A stretch of DNA of 30,720 nucleotides from Acanthamoeba sp. SK_2022b (Eukaryota; Discosea; Longamoebia; Acanthamoebidae). Shown piece by piece: positions 1-8,668 of the stretch. The position numbers were made by a program, and so were the translations under genes. The notes under the pieces were generated by a model. That model did not search any database. It saw only the letters and a list, made by a program, of their open reading frames with translations, and was not told the origin of the DNA. The DNA lies in contig JANDJZ010000503.1 of the NCBI GenBank assembly GCA_027943245.1, positions 1 through 30,720 on the forward strand. Reading direction: 5' to 3'. Positions within the stretch are counted from its first letter, which is position 1, and every line of letters begins with the position of its first letter.

Positions 1-580
1 GCCACATGAAGCCAAGAGCGAAACGCACGCCGACCATAATCGACGGCAGCGCGCCCGGCAGCACCACCTGTGTAAACAGGCGGAAACCGCTCAGGCCGTA
101 GCTGCGGGCCATCTCCAACAGGCCGCGATCGATGTTTTTGATGCCGTGGTAGGTATTGAGATAAATCGGGAACAGCGTACCGAGCGCCACCAGAAAGATC
201 TTGGCGGATTCATCGATGCCGAACCACAGGATCACCAACGGGATCAGCGCCAGGTGCGGCACGTTGCGGATCATTTGCACCGAGCTGTCCAGCAGGCGTT
301 CGCCCCAGCGCGACAGCCCGGTAATAAAGCCGAGGGTAAGCCCGATGCTGCCGCCGATGGCAAAGCCGATCAACGCGCGCTGGCTGCTGATGCTCAGATG
401 CTGCCACAGTTCGCCGCTTTGGCTCAGGCTCCAGAAGGCGGCCAGCACTGCGCTCGGCGCCGGTAAAATGCGGTTGGACAGCCAGCCGGTTTCGACAGCG
501 ATCTGCCAGAGGATCACCAGCGCCAGCGGCAGCGCCCAGGGGGCCAGCCGATATAGGATGCGTTGCGCGTTCTTTGCCAT
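1..580 (-). CDS. ssuC: Aliphatic sulfonate ABC transporter permease SsuC (3' end cut by window edge)
   Basis: Inner-membrane permease of the SsuABC importer for alkanesulfonates. Reading from the ATG at 578-580, the frame stays open to the left edge for about 193 residues, against roughly 260 expected, so the C-terminus is missing. The product has hydrophobic segments and the cytoplasmic EAA loop of binding-protein-dependent permeases (around EMARSYGLSGFRLF, then a PGALPSIMVGVR stretch), which contacts the ATPase. A GAGGAG ribosome-binding site lies 7 nt before the start. The gene begins 11 nt after the ssuD stop, so it is an operon member, and ssuB is expected just beyond the edge. The family call is firm from motifs and context; substrate specificity is inferred from the operon. 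Confidence 0.93.
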   Translation of the reverse strand, partial: MAKNAQRILYRLAPWALPLALVILWQIAVETGWLSNRILPAPSAVLAAFWSLSQSGELWQHLSISSQRALIGFAIGGSIGLTLGFITGLSRWGERLLDSSVQMIRNVPHLALIPLVILWFGIDESAKIFLVALGTLFPIYLNTYHGIKNIDRGLLEMARSYGLSGFRLFTQVVLPGALPSIMVGVRFALGFMW

Positions 581-591
581 CGGGGCACTCC

Positions 592-1740
592 TCAGCTCTG
601 CGACACTTTTTGCGGAACATAGATGTTGGCCACCACTTCGCCCTGCGGGCGCACCGGCTGAAGGCGCGCGGGCGTTTCCTCCTGCGCCAGATCGAGGTGC
701 GGGAACAGCAGTTCGCCGACGCGGTAGGCCTCTTCCAGATGCGGATAGCCGGAGAGAATAAAGGTGTCGATGCCCAGATCGGCATATTCCTGCATGCGCG
801 CCGCGACCGTCGGGCCGTCTCCCACCAGCGCGGTGCCGGCGCCGCCGCGCACCAGGCCGATGCCGGCCCACAGGTTCGGGCTGATCTCCAGGTTATCCTT
901 TTTGCCGCCGTGTAGCGCCGCCATGCGCCGTTGGCCGACGGAGTCGAAACGCGCAAAGGCCTGCTGCGCGTTAGCGATGGTTTCCTCATCGAGGTGCGCG
1001 ATCAGCCGGTCGGCGGCGCGCCAGGCCTCTTCGGTGGTTTCACGCACGATGACATGCAGGCGGATACCGAAGCGTACCTGGCGGCCTTTCGCCGCTGCTT
1101 TGGCGCGCACCTCTTCGATCTTCTCTTTAACCTGCGCCGGCGGCTCTCCCCAGGTGAGATACAGTTCTACCTGTTCGGCGGCCAGATCCTGCGCGGCGGC
1201 GGAGGATCCGCCGAAATAGAGCGGCGGGCGCGGCTGCTGCACCGGCGGGAAGAGCAGTTTGGCGCCTTTCACCTGAATATGCTTGCCGTCGAAATCGACG
1301 GTTTCGCCTTCCAGCACCCGGCGCCAGATATGGGTGAACTCGGTTGAGGCTTCGTAGCGCTCTTCATGGCTCAGGTGCAGCCCCTCGGCCGCCAGCTCTT
1401 CCGGATCGCCGCCGGTGACCAGATTGAACAGCGCACGCCCATTGGACAGGCGATCCAGCGTCGCCGCCTGGCGCGCCGCCAGCGTAGGGGAGATGATGCC
1501 CGGCCGCAGCGCGACCAAAAACTTCAGCCGCTGGGTGACCGGGATCAGCGAGGCGGCCACCAGCCAGGAGTCTTCGCACGAGCGGCCGGTGGGGATCAGT
1601 ACCCCACCGAATCCCAGCCGATCCGCCGCCTGGGCGATCTGCTGCAAATAACCGTGATCGACGCTGCGCGCGCCCTGTGCGCTGCCAAGATAGTGGCCGT
1701 CGCCGTGGGTGGGTAAAAACCAGAAAACGTTCAGGCTCAT
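592..1740 (-). CDS. ssuD: FMNH2-dependent alkanesulfonate monooxygenase SsuD
   Basis: A cytoplasmic enzyme that uses reduced FMN from SsuE and O2 to cleave the C-S bond of alkanesulfonates, releasing sulfite for cysteine synthesis. The 382-residue product is almost the same length as E. coli SsuD (381). It shows the bacterial-luciferase-like TIM-barrel pattern: an N-terminal [19 protein letters not shown], a central [13 protein letters not shown] segment and a C-terminal [21 protein letters not shown] segment (given here only as a landmark). It lies 20 nt after ssuA and 11 nt before ssuC in the ssuEADC order. Sulfur limitation through the LysR regulators CysB and Cbl controls the operon in E. 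coli; regulation here is assumed, not seen. No defects are visible. Confidence 0.96.
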   Translation of the reverse strand: MSLNVFWFLPTHGDGHYLGSAQGARSVDHGYLQQIAQAADRLGFGGVLIPTGRSCEDSWLVAASLIPVTQRLKFLVALRPGIISPTLAARQAATLDRLSNGRALFNLVTGGDPEELAAEGLHLSHEERYEASTEFTHIWRRVLEGETVDFDGKHIQVKGAKLLFPPVQQPRPPLYFGGSSAAAQDLAAEQVELYLTWGEPPAQVKEKIEEVRAKAAAKGRQVRFGIRLHVIVRETTEEAWRAADRLIAHLDEETIANAQQAFARFDSVGQRRMAALHGGKKDNLEISPNLWAGIGLVRGGAGTALVGDGPTVAARMQEYADLGIDTFILSGYPHLEEAYRVGELLFPHLDLAQEETPARLQPVRPQGEVVANIYVPQKVSQS

Positions 1741-1760
1741 CGTTAATCTTCTCCCATGAG

Positions 1761-2726
1761 TTATTGTGCGCTTGGGCGCCAGATGCGTTGCGAGATGTCA
1801 ACCTTCACCGGCACCAGCCGGTTGGCGTAAAACAGGTCGGCGGTTTGCTGCTGCGCGGCGATCGTCCGCGCATCGAGCGGTGTGATGGCGGTCGGCGGGC
1901 GGTGATCCAGATAGCTGGCGATCACCGGTTCCGGCAGCCCCATGGCGTTAGCCAGCAGGGTCACGCTTTGCGCCCGGTCGCTGCGGGTGAGCGCATCGGC
2001 CTGGGTCAGCACCGTCAAGACCTGGCTGATAAAGGCGCCGTTGGCTTCGACATAGGGGCGCGCCGCCAGATAGAAGGAACCGGTCTGGTTCAGATCGGTG
2101 CCGTCGCCGAGCACTCGCACGCCGCCCTGTAGCAGCGCGGCGGAATAATAAGGATCCCAGATGGCCCAGGCGTCGACGTTGCCCTGCTGGAAGGCGGCGC
2201 GCGCATCGGCGGGCGTCAGATAGGCGGGCTGGATATCGGTGAACTGCAGGCCGGCCTTTTGCAGCGATCGCAGCAGCAGGTTGTGCGAGCTGGAGCCTTT
2301 CTGGAAGGCGACCTTATGGCCTTTCAGATCGGCGACGGTTTTGATCGGGCTGCTTTCCGGCACCAGGATCACTTCCGCCTTGGGTTTGGGCGGCTCAACG
2401 CCGACATACAGCAGGTCAGCGCCGGCCGCCTGCGCGAAGATCGGCGGAATATCTCCGGTGCTGCCCAGATCGATGCTGCCGACGTTCAAGGCCTCCAGCA
2501 TCTGCGGGCCGGCGGGAAACTCGATCCAGCTGATGCGGGTGGCGGGGAAACGTTCCTCCAGCAGCCGGTGGCTCTTCGCCAGCACCAGGCTGACCGACCC
2601 TTTTTGGTAGCCGATGCGGAACTGCGCCGGATCCTGCGCAGCGGCGGCATTGGCCCAGACCAGCGACAGCAGGCCGGTGAGGGTAGCGGCGCTCAGCCAG
2701 CGCCGTAAAGCGATGCGTTCTTTCAT
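1761..2726 (-). CDS. ssuA: Periplasmic aliphatic sulfonate-binding protein SsuA
   Basis: Substrate-binding component of the SsuABC importer, acting in the periplasm. The 321-residue product opens with a Sec signal peptide: basic residues (KERIALRR), a hydrophobic core and an A-N-A-A-A-A cleavage region near residues 25-30. The mature part has the NMT1/SsuA-like binding fold, with [16 protein letters not shown] near the start, [19 protein letters not shown] in the middle and [12 protein letters not shown] further on. E. coli SsuA has 319 residues. An AAGGAGAG ribosome-binding site sits 5 nt before the ATG. It is the second gene of the operon, 24 nt downstream of ssuE. The family assignment is strong; the precise sulfonate range cannot be read from sequence. 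Confidence 0.95.
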   Translation of the reverse strand: MKERIALRRWLSAATLTGLLSLVWANAAAAQDPAQFRIGYQKGSVSLVLAKSHRLLEERFPATRISWIEFPAGPQMLEALNVGSIDLGSTGDIPPIFAQAAGADLLYVGVEPPKPKAEVILVPESSPIKTVADLKGHKVAFQKGSSSHNLLLRSLQKAGLQFTDIQPAYLTPADARAAFQQGNVDAWAIWDPYYSAALLQGGVRVLGDGTDLNQTGSFYLAARPYVEANGAFISQVLTVLTQADALTRSDRAQSVTLLANAMGLPEPVIASYLDHRPPTAITPLDARTIAAQQQTADLFYANRLVPVKVDISQRIWRPSAQ

Positions 2727-2750
2727 TCAGGCTCTCCTTTTCCAGGCCTT

Positions 2751-3329
2751 TCAGGCGGTCTGACGCGCCGCCAGCGGCGAGGCGACGCGCAGCGCGGGCG
2801 GTTTGCGGCGGCCAAGCGCCAGATAAAAACTGGCCAACGCCTCTTCCAGCCGGGTAGCGACGGCGTCGGTGAGCGTGGCGCCTTCACCGGTCAGTTGGAC
2901 CTGGCTGTCGTCGGCGAATACGCCGTGCAGCACTTCCTGCGCTTTCAGCGCTGCCAGCACCGGTTTGAGCGCATAGTCCACCGCCAGCATGTGGCCGATC
3001 GAACCTCCGGTTGCCAGCGGCAGCACTACCTTATGATCCAGAGCGCGTTCCGGCAGCAGATCCAGCAAGGTCTTCAGCGCGCCGGAAAACGACGCTTTAT
3101 AAACCGGCGTGGAAATCAGCAGGCCGTCGGCCTGCGCCAGCTGGTCGGCAAACGCCTTGATCGCCGGGCTGTTGAAGTTGGCATACAGCAGGTCTTCGGC
3201 ATCGAAGTCGTGCAGGGTATAAGCCGTCACTTCCACCCCTTGCTGCCGCAGCCAGTTCTGGCTCAGCGCGAGCAGTGCGGCGGAACGTGATGGGATGCGT
3301 GGGCTGCCGGCCAGTGATATAACGCGCAT
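2751..3329 (-). CDS. ssuE: NAD(P)H-dependent FMN reductase SsuE
   Basis: Flavin reductase that supplies FMNH2 to SsuD; flavodoxin-like fold. The 192-residue product begins [11 protein letters not shown], with the FMN-phosphate binding loop GSPRIPSRS at about residues 8-16, and carries the [21 protein letters not shown] segment typical of the family (a landmark near residues 78-97). I chose the ATG at 3327-3329, not the in-frame GTG two codons upstream: the GTG overlaps the AAGGAG ribosome-binding site, while the ATG lies 5 nt from it and matches the start of E. coli SsuE (191 residues). It is first in the ssuEADC operon, so the promoter lies in 3330-3587. Confidence 0.95.
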   Translation of the reverse strand: MRVISLAGSPRIPSRSAALLALSQNWLRQQGVEVTAYTLHDFDAEDLLYANFNSPAIKAFADQLAQADGLLISTPVYKASFSGALKTLLDLLPERALDHKVVLPLATGGSIGHMLAVDYALKPVLAALKAQEVLHGVFADDSQVQLTGEGATLTDAVATRLEEALASFYLALGRRKPPALRVASPLAARQTA

Positions 3330-3341
3330 TGCCACTCCTTA

Positions 3342-3393
3342 TAACTAAAAGTTAGGTTTAATTAGAAAATCAACAGGAAGTGTTTTAAACCTA
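3342..3393. promoter_or_regulatory. Candidate operator of the ssu operon: nested palindrome and 9-bp inverted repeat
   Basis: Just upstream of ssuE there is a 13-bp palindrome TAACTAAAAGTTA (3342-3354). Overlapping its end is one arm of a perfect 9-bp inverted repeat, TAGGTTTAA (3353-3361) and TTAAACCTA (3385-3393), separated by 23 bp. The placement in the upstream control region of a sulfur-starvation operon suggests a LysR-type regulator site (Cbl or CysB in E. coli). I cannot match it to a published box, so the identity of the regulator is a guess. Confidence 0.4.
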
Positions 3394-3477
3394 CCAGCAA
3401 TCGGGCGCGTTTTTTAAATCTCATTTTTTGATTTCGATATGCGCAAAAGCGGATTGGCGCCGATTTGGCGGCGAAGC

Positions 3478-3493
3478 GGGAAAACGGTTGCGT
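3478..3493. promoter_or_regulatory. Possible PurR box upstream of pyrD
   Basis: The 16-mer GGGAAAACGGTTGCGT matches the PurR consensus ACGCAAACGTTTGCGT at 12 of 16 positions, including the central CG and the whole right side after one mismatch. It lies about 60 bp upstream of the pyrD start region. PurR is known to repress pyrD modestly in E. coli. The left half-site is poor, so this is a moderate call. Confidence 0.45.
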
Positions 3494-3521
3494 AAAAACC
3501 GCTTTTTTTGCCTTTAATCAA

Positions 3522-3572
3522 TTCCAATTGGGTGGGGGATACCGGATAATACGCCCCCGGTTTGCAACCGGG
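3522..3572 (+). promoter_or_regulatory. pyrD promoter and leader hairpin (probable CTP-sensed start-site switch)
   Basis: A -10 element GATAAT (3545-3550) is preceded at 17 bp by a weak -35, TTCCAA (3522-3527). Transcription should start within the C-run and first G at 3555-3559. The leader then folds as CCCGGTT (3556-3562), a 3-nt loop and AACCGGG (3566-3572), six nt before the AGGAG ribosome-binding site. In E. coli pyrC and pyrD, starting at C when CTP is plentiful keeps the full stem and blocks translation, while starting at G when CTP is scarce loses it. The layout here fits that mechanism; the exact start sites are inferred. Confidence 0.7.
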
Positions 3573-3587
3573 AAATCAGGAGAGTCC

Positions 3588-4598
3588 ATGTACTACCCCC
3601 TCATCAGGAAAGCGTTGTTCCAGCTCGATCCGGAACGTGCGCACGAAGTGACCTTTCGTCAGCTCAGCCGTATTACCGGCACCCCATTAGCGTTTCTTGT
3701 TCGCCAGTCCGTGCCGACCAAACCGGTCAGCTGCATGGGGCTGTCGTTTAAAAACCCGCTGGGATTGGCCGCCGGTCTGGATAAAAACGGCGAGTGCATC
3801 GATGCGTTCGGCGCGATGGGCTTCGGCCATGTGGAAGTCGGCACCGTGACGCCGCGCCCGCAACCGGGCAACGACAAGCCGCGCTTGTTCCGCGTGGTCG
3901 AGGCGGAAGGCCTGATCAACCGCATGGGGTTCAATAACCATGGCGTGGACAATCTGGTTGAAAACGTTAAGAAATCCCATTTCGGCGGCATTCTTGGGAT
4001 CAATATCGGCAAGAATAAAGACACCCCGGTCGAACAGGGCAAAGACGATTATTTGATCTGCATGGATAAAGTTTATCCGTATGCCGGTTATATCGCGATT
4101 AACATCTCGTCACCGAATACGCCGGGGTTACGATCCTTACAGTATGGCGAAGCGCTGGACGATCTTTTGGCGGCGATTAAAAATAAGCAGCAGGAATTAC
4201 ATGCGCGCCATCACAAATATGTGCCGGTGGCGGTAAAGATCGCGCCGGATCTTTCAGAAGAAGAATTGATCCAAATTGCCGATAGCCTGGTGCGGCATAA
4301 TATCGATGGCGTGATCGCCACCAATACCACGTTGGATCGAAAATTGATCCAGGGGCTGAATTACTGCGAACAAGCGGGCGGGTTAAGTGGGCGTCCGTTG
4401 CAATCACGCAGCACCGAAGTGATCCGTCGTCTCTCCACCGAACTGCAAGGGCGCCTGCCGATTATCGGCGTGGGCGGCATCGATTCGCTGACGGCGGCGC
4501 GCGAAAAAATGGAGGCCGGCGCGAGCCTGCTGCAAATTTATTCCGGATTTATCTATCACGGCCCGCGTTTGATTAAAGATATCGTTACCCATATCTAA
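3588..4598 (+). CDS. pyrD: Dihydroorotate dehydrogenase (quinone), class 2
   Basis: FMN enzyme of the inner membrane face that oxidises dihydroorotate to orotate and passes electrons to quinone, in de novo pyrimidine synthesis. The 336-residue product has the same length as E. coli PyrD. The N-terminal helical part (about residues 1-40) is the membrane and quinone-binding extension of class 2 enzymes. The barrel shows [11 protein letters not shown] (59-69), NINIG-type FMN contacts near 138-143 and [10 protein letters not shown] (172-181), with the catalytic serine at 175. The frame stays open 41 codons further upstream, but the ATG at 3588 has the AGGAG site, follows the regulatory hairpin and gives the family start [12 protein letters not shown] hairpin with a T-run follows the gene. 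Confidence 0.97.
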   Translation: MYYPLIRKALFQLDPERAHEVTFRQLSRITGTPLAFLVRQSVPTKPVSCMGLSFKNPLGLAAGLDKNGECIDAFGAMGFGHVEVGTVTPRPQPGNDKPRLFRVVEAEGLINRMGFNNHGVDNLVENVKKSHFGGILGINIGKNKDTPVEQGKDDYLICMDKVYPYAGYIAINISSPNTPGLRSLQYGEALDDLLAAIKNKQQELHARHHKYVPVAVKIAPDLSEEELIQIADSLVRHNIDGVIATNTTLDRKLIQGLNYCEQAGGLSGRPLQSRSTEVIRRLSTELQGRLPIIGVGGIDSLTAAREKMEAGASLLQIYSGFIYHGPRLIKDIVTHI

Positions 4599-4619
4599 TA
4601 TTTTTCCTCTCATTTTATT

Positions 4620-4660
4620 CCGGGGGTTTATTTCTGCCCCCGGCTCGTCTATATTTTTTT
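4620..4660 (+). terminator. Probable pyrD terminator
   Basis: CCGGGGG (4620-4626) pairs with CCCCCGG (4637-4643) around a 10-nt loop. A run of seven T residues follows at 4654-4660, after a 10-nt gap. The gap between stem and T-run is longer than ideal, so efficiency is uncertain. Confidence 0.55.
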
Positions 4661-4774
4661 CGTTAGCATAAATATCGTTCGCGGAATTATCCGATGTTTA
4701 AGCTATTTTATCGGTGATAAAATCGCCTTTTAGGGTGAGTGCGGCGTTGGCATAGGCAGCGAGAAGGATACGAA

Positions 4775-5323
4775 ATGAAGATAAAACCTGACGATAATTG
4801 GCGTTGGTATTTTGATGCCGAACACGATCGGCTAATGCTGGATTTAGCTAATGGTATGATCTTTCGTTCACGTTTCCCGGCCAAAATGTTAACGCCGGAC
4901 GCCTTCGATGAATGCGCTTTTTGCGTGGACGACGCCGCCCTTTATTTCACCTATGAAGAACAGTGCAAACAGGTCAAACTCAGCCATGAGCAGCGCGCCG
5001 AGCTGGTGTTGAATGCGCTGGTCGCCTACCGTTTCCTGAAACCGCTGATGCCGAAGAGCTGGCATTTTTCGCAGCAGCATTATCCGTTGCAGCCGAAAAA
5101 CGGCGAGCTGGCGGCGGTGAAAGTGATGGAAAGCGGCGCGGAAGCGCGCCTGCTGGTGGTAGAGGCCGGGGATAACGCCAGCCTGTGCCTGCTGGCGCAA
5201 AATCAGCTGACGGTCGCTGGCCGCACCATGGTATTGGGCGATGCCATCAAGGTGATGCACGATCGGTTGAAACCCTGTGCGCAGGATGAAAGCGCCGCCC
5301 CGGCTTACGACAGGGCGGTATAA
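4775..5323 (+). CDS. zapC: Cell division protein ZapC
   Basis: Cytoplasmic FtsZ-associated protein that promotes lateral bundling of FtsZ filaments and stabilises the Z-ring in enteric bacteria. The 182-residue product begins [20 protein letters not shown] and matches the E. coli protein (about 180 residues) in both start and overall pattern; it has no membrane segment. An in-frame GTG twelve codons upstream is possible, but the ATG at 4775 has an AAGGA site and the family start. The last residues (after about position 170) are the least conserved part. It ends 6 nt before the convergent ycbX stop, and I see no clear terminator between the two. Confidence 0.92.
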   Translation: MKIKPDDNWRWYFDAEHDRLMLDLANGMIFRSRFPAKMLTPDAFDECAFCVDDAALYFTYEEQCKQVKLSHEQRAELVLNALVAYRFLKPLMPKSWHFSQQHYPLQPKNGELAAVKVMESGAEARLLVVEAGDNASLCLLAQNQLTVAGRTMVLGDAIKVMHDRLKPCAQDESAAPAYDRAV

Positions 5324-5329
5324 GGCGGA

Positions 5330-6433
5330 TTACGCCAGGGTCAAATCACTTTTCGGGATGCAGCTGCAGCACAGGATGGTGCCGTTGTCGCCCAGCGCGC
5401 TTTTCTTCAGGGGCGCGACTTCACCGCTCAGCAACGTAATGCGGCAACTGCCGCAAATCCCTGCACGGCAGGAGTAAGGTACGCGGATGCCTTGCTGTTC
5501 CAGCTGCTCGAGCAAGATCTGCTGGTTATTGCCGGTAAACACCTTTCCTTCGTATTCGATAGTGACGCTGTGCTCGCTGTCTTGCGGCGCTTGCACGCTC
5601 TCCACCACTTTCCCGGCGCCATAAGGGCGCGGCGGCTTGGTCGACAGAACTTCCACCGTATCGCCCACGCGAATGATGCCGCTGTTACGCGCGATCATAT
5701 TCTGGCCAAAATCGATGTCGCCGTTGTCGGCGGAACGGAATTTTTGCAGCGTGCTCAGCGGTTCGCCGCTCGGGTGCTTGCGGCCGCGCTCGGTGCTGAC
5801 GGTGGTGAGCACGCAGCGGCTGCAGGGTTTCACCAGATCGAACATGACGTCGCCGACGCGGATCACCTGCCAGCCGTCCTCGGCCCAGGCGGTTGCGCCG
5901 CTCACCACCAGATTGGGGCGGAACTGCTCCAGCTTGATGCTGCCGGGGCAGCGCTGCTGCAGATCGTTGAACGAAGCCTGGTTAATCAGCAGATAAGGGT
6001 AGCCGTCGGCAAACGTCAGCGGGATCTCGGGGTGCTTCTTCACCCGGCGGGTCAACTCCGGCCCCAGCCAGCGCAGCTGCACGTCACGCTGGAAATAGCC
6101 GCTCAGCCAGCGGTTGATCTCATCCGGCGCGATCAGCGCGGTGAAATGATTGCCCCACACCTCGGTCGGCTGCGGCGCGGCGGCGAAGTCGCTGAAGCGA
6201 ATGGCGGCGCTTTCGCCGTCCGGCGCGGTCAGGAATAGCCCGTCCGGCAGCAGCGCCGGCGTGAACAGCACCATCTGCGGGTATTGGCGCGCGGTAATAA
6301 AGGTGCCATCCGGCTCGGTGATCATAAAGTTGCGGTCGAAGGCCAGACCGCTGCTGCCGACCTGGGCGTAAGAAAGCTGCAGACCGCGCAGTGATTTAAC
6401 CGGATGGACGTAGAGTCTGGAAAGCGTGATCAC
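5330..6433 (-). CDS. ycbX: MOSC domain and 2Fe-2S ferredoxin protein YcbX
   Basis: In E. coli YcbX is a molybdenum-cofactor-dependent reductase that detoxifies N-hydroxylated base analogues such as 6-N-hydroxylaminopurine. The 367-residue product (E. coli about 369) has an N-terminal MOSC beta-barrel (about 1-120), a MOSC domain with the conserved cysteine motif KPCSRC (202-207) and a C-terminal plant-type ferredoxin domain. The ferredoxin cysteines are C322, C327 and C330 (CRAGICGSC), with the fourth ligand in CCSC at 355-358. The CysJ-type electron partner known in E. coli is not in this window. It is transcribed away from rlmKL; the two start codons are 103 nt apart. Confidence 0.94.
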   Translation of the reverse strand: MITLSRLYVHPVKSLRGLQLSYAQVGSSGLAFDRNFMITEPDGTFITARQYPQMVLFTPALLPDGLFLTAPDGESAAIRFSDFAAAPQPTEVWGNHFTALIAPDEINRWLSGYFQRDVQLRWLGPELTRRVKKHPEIPLTFADGYPYLLINQASFNDLQQRCPGSIKLEQFRPNLVVSGATAWAEDGWQVIRVGDVMFDLVKPCSRCVLTTVSTERGRKHPSGEPLSTLQKFRSADNGDIDFGQNMIARNSGIIRVGDTVEVLSTKPPRPYGAGKVVESVQAPQDSEHSVTIEYEGKVFTGNNQQILLEQLEQQGIRVPYSCRAGICGSCRITLLSGEVAPLKKSALGDNGTILCCSCIPKSDLTLA

Positions 6434-6474
6434 CCTTATCTCCGTGCGATTATTAAATAGAAGGGAGCAACTTT

Positions 6475-6502
6475 ATGACAAGCGGTGCGGATTAGCTATA
6501 AT
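6475..6502 (+). promoter_or_regulatory. rlmKL promoter
   Basis: ATGACA (6475-6480) and a perfect TATAAT (6497-6502) are separated by 16 bp, about 35 bp before the chosen rlmKL start. This supports the ATG at 6537, since the in-frame codons upstream lie at or before the promoter. Confidence 0.7.
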
Positions 6503-6536
6503 GCGCAACAATTTTCTTTTTGGTGATAAGCACGAT

Positions 6537-8663
6537 ATGAACTCTCTGTTTGCCAGCACGGCGCGTGGATTGGAAGAACTGTTAAAAAGCGAGCTGGAAG
6601 CGCTTGGCGCTCACGACTGCAAAGTGGTGCAGGGTGGGGTACATTTTCAGGGTGACGATCGTCTTCTGTACCAAAGCCTGCTGTGGAGCCGCCTGGCTTC
6701 GCGCATTCTGTTGCCGCTGAACGAATTCCGCGTGCACAGCGATCTGGATCTGTACCTCGGGGTGCAGGCGATCGACTGGCCGAGTATTTTTGGCGTGGAT
6801 AAAACCTTTGCCGTGCATTTCAGCGGCGTGAACGAAGAGATCCGCAACAGCCAGTATGGCGCGCTGAAGGTGAAAGACGCCATCGTCGACAGCTTTACCC
6901 GCAAACTTGACCAACGCCCGACGGTCGCCAAGCAGCAGCCGGATATTCGCGTTAACGTCTTCCTGCAGCGCGATATGGCCAGCGTGGCGCTCGATCTGAG
7001 CGGTGAAGGCCTGCATCAGCGCGGTTACCGCGATCTCACCGGCCAGGCGCCGCTGAAGGAAAACCTGGCGGCCGCCATCGTGCTGCGTTCCGGCTGGCAG
7101 CCGGGCACGCCGATGCTCGATCCGATGTGCGGCTCCGGCACGCTCTTGATCGAAGCGGCAATGATCGCCGCCGATCGCGCGCCGGGCCTGCACCGCCAAC
7201 ACTGGGGCTTCAGCGCCTGGAACGGCCACAACGCCGAACTGTGGCGTGAAGTCACCACCGAAGCGCAGGTGCGCGCACGCCGCGGCCTGCAGGAAACCGC
7301 CTCTCGCTTCTTCGGCTCCGATATCGATCGTCGGGTGATTGAAATGGCGCGCGGCAACGCCCGCCGCGCCGGCGTCGCCGAGCTGATCACCTTCAACGTC
7401 GGCGACGTGGCGCGGTTGACCAATCCGCTGCCGGAAGGCCCGCACGGCACCGTGATCAGCAACCCGCCGTACGGTGAGCGTCTGGAAAGCGAACCGGCGT
7501 TGATCGCGCTGCACAACATGCTGGGCCGCGTGATGAAAAGCGCCTTCGGCGGCTGGCAGCTTTCGCTGTTCAGCGCCTCGCCGGAGCTGTTGAGCTGCCT
7601 GCAGCTGCGCGCCGAGCGCCAGTTCAAGGCGAAAAACGGCCCGCTGGAGTGCGTGCAGAAAAACTATCAGCTGGCGGCGAACCCGGCCGGTGCCACTACC
7701 GGCGGCGTGCAGGTGGCGGAAGATTTCGCCAACCGTCTGCGCAAGAACTTGAAGAAGCTCGACAAGTGGGCGAAACAGCAGGGCATTGAATGCTACCGCC
7801 TGTACGATGCCGATCTGCCAGAATACAACGTCGCGGTGGACCGCTACGGCAGCAAGGTGGTGGTGCAGGAATATGCGCCGCCGAAAACCGTCGATGCGCA
7901 AAAAGCGCGTCAGCGCCTGTTCGATGTGATCAACGCGACGCTGGCGGTGCTGGAATTGCCGTCGAATCAGCTGATCCTGAAAACCCGCGAGCGGCAGAAG
8001 GGTAAGAACCAGTACGAGAAACTGGCGCAGAAAGGCGAATTCCTGCTGGTGGAAGAGTATAACGCCAAGCTGTGGGTCAACCTGACCGACTATCTCGATA
8101 CCGGCCTGTTCCTCGATCACCGCATCGCGCGCCGCATGCTGGGCGAGATGAGCAACGGCAAGGACTTCCTCAACCTGTTCGCCTATACCGGCACCGCCAG
8201 CGTGCACGCCGGGCTGGGCGGCGCGCGCAGCACCACCACGGTGGACATGTCGCGTACCTATCTGGAATGGGCGGAGAAGAACCTGCGCGCCAACGGCCTG
8301 ACCGGCCGTCAGCATCGGTTGATCCAGGCCGACTGCCTGTCGTGGCTGAGCAACGCCAACGAACAGTTCGACGTGATCTTCATCGATCCGCCGACGTTCT
8401 CCAACTCCAAGCGGATGGAGAACACTTTTGACGTGCAGCGCGATCATCTGGCGCTGATGAAAGATTTGAAACGGTTGCTGCGCCGTAACGGAACCATCAT
8501 GTTCTCGAACAACAAGCGCGGTTTCCAAATGGATATGGCAGGGCTGAGCGCGCTGGGCCTGGAGGCGAAAGAGATCACCGCCAAGACGCTGTCGCAGGAC
8601 TTTGCCCGTAACCGTCAGATCCACAACTGCTGGCTGGTGACTCACGCCGGCGAAGGAAAATAA
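6537..8663 (+). CDS. rlmL: Bifunctional 23S rRNA methyltransferase RlmKL
   Basis: A fused enzyme: the N-terminal half makes m2G2445 and the C-terminal half m7G2069 in 23S rRNA, using S-adenosylmethionine. The product has 708 residues (E. coli 702). Order: THUMP RNA-binding domain (about 40-160); first methyltransferase with [14 protein letters not shown] (from 195) and the catalytic NPPYGE (from 309); second methyltransferase with [13 protein letters not shown] (from 546) and DPPTFSNSK (from 617). I rejected 37 upstream in-frame codons because they contain the promoter; the ATG at 6537 gives the family start [16 protein letters not shown]. The ribosome-binding site is weak. uup follows after 5 nt, so the two are probably cotranscribed. 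Confidence 0.97.
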   Translation: MNSLFASTARGLEELLKSELEALGAHDCKVVQGGVHFQGDDRLLYQSLLWSRLASRILLPLNEFRVHSDLDLYLGVQAIDWPSIFGVDKTFAVHFSGVNEEIRNSQYGALKVKDAIVDSFTRKLDQRPTVAKQQPDIRVNVFLQRDMASVALDLSGEGLHQRGYRDLTGQAPLKENLAAAIVLRSGWQPGTPMLDPMCGSGTLLIEAAMIAADRAPGLHRQHWGFSAWNGHNAELWREVTTEAQVRARRGLQETASRFFGSDIDRRVIEMARGNARRAGVAELITFNVGDVARLTNPLPEGPHGTVISNPPYGERLESEPALIALHNMLGRVMKSAFGGWQLSLFSASPELLSCLQLRAERQFKAKNGPLECVQKNYQLAANPAGATTGGVQVAEDFANRLRKNLKKLDKWAKQQGIECYRLYDADLPEYNVAVDRYGSKVVVQEYAPPKTVDAQKARQRLFDVINATLAVLELPSNQLILKTRERQKGKNQYEKLAQKGEFLLVEEYNAKLWVNLTDYLDTGLFLDHRIARRMLGEMSNGKDFLNLFAYTGTASVHAGLGGARSTTTVDMSRTYLEWAEKNLRANGLTGRQHRLIQADCLSWLSNANEQFDVIFIDPPTFSNSKRMENTFDVQRDHLALMKDLKRLLRRNGTIMFSNNKRGFQMDMAGLSALGLEAKEITAKTLSQDFARNRQIHNCWLVTHAGEGK

Positions 8664-8668
8664 TTACT

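Noticed and set aside
6582..8645. A 687-codon open frame on the minus strand opposite rlmKL
   Set aside because: It is antisense to a clear conserved gene, has Arg/His/Gln-rich composition typical of a shadow frame in GC-rich DNA, and shows no family motif.
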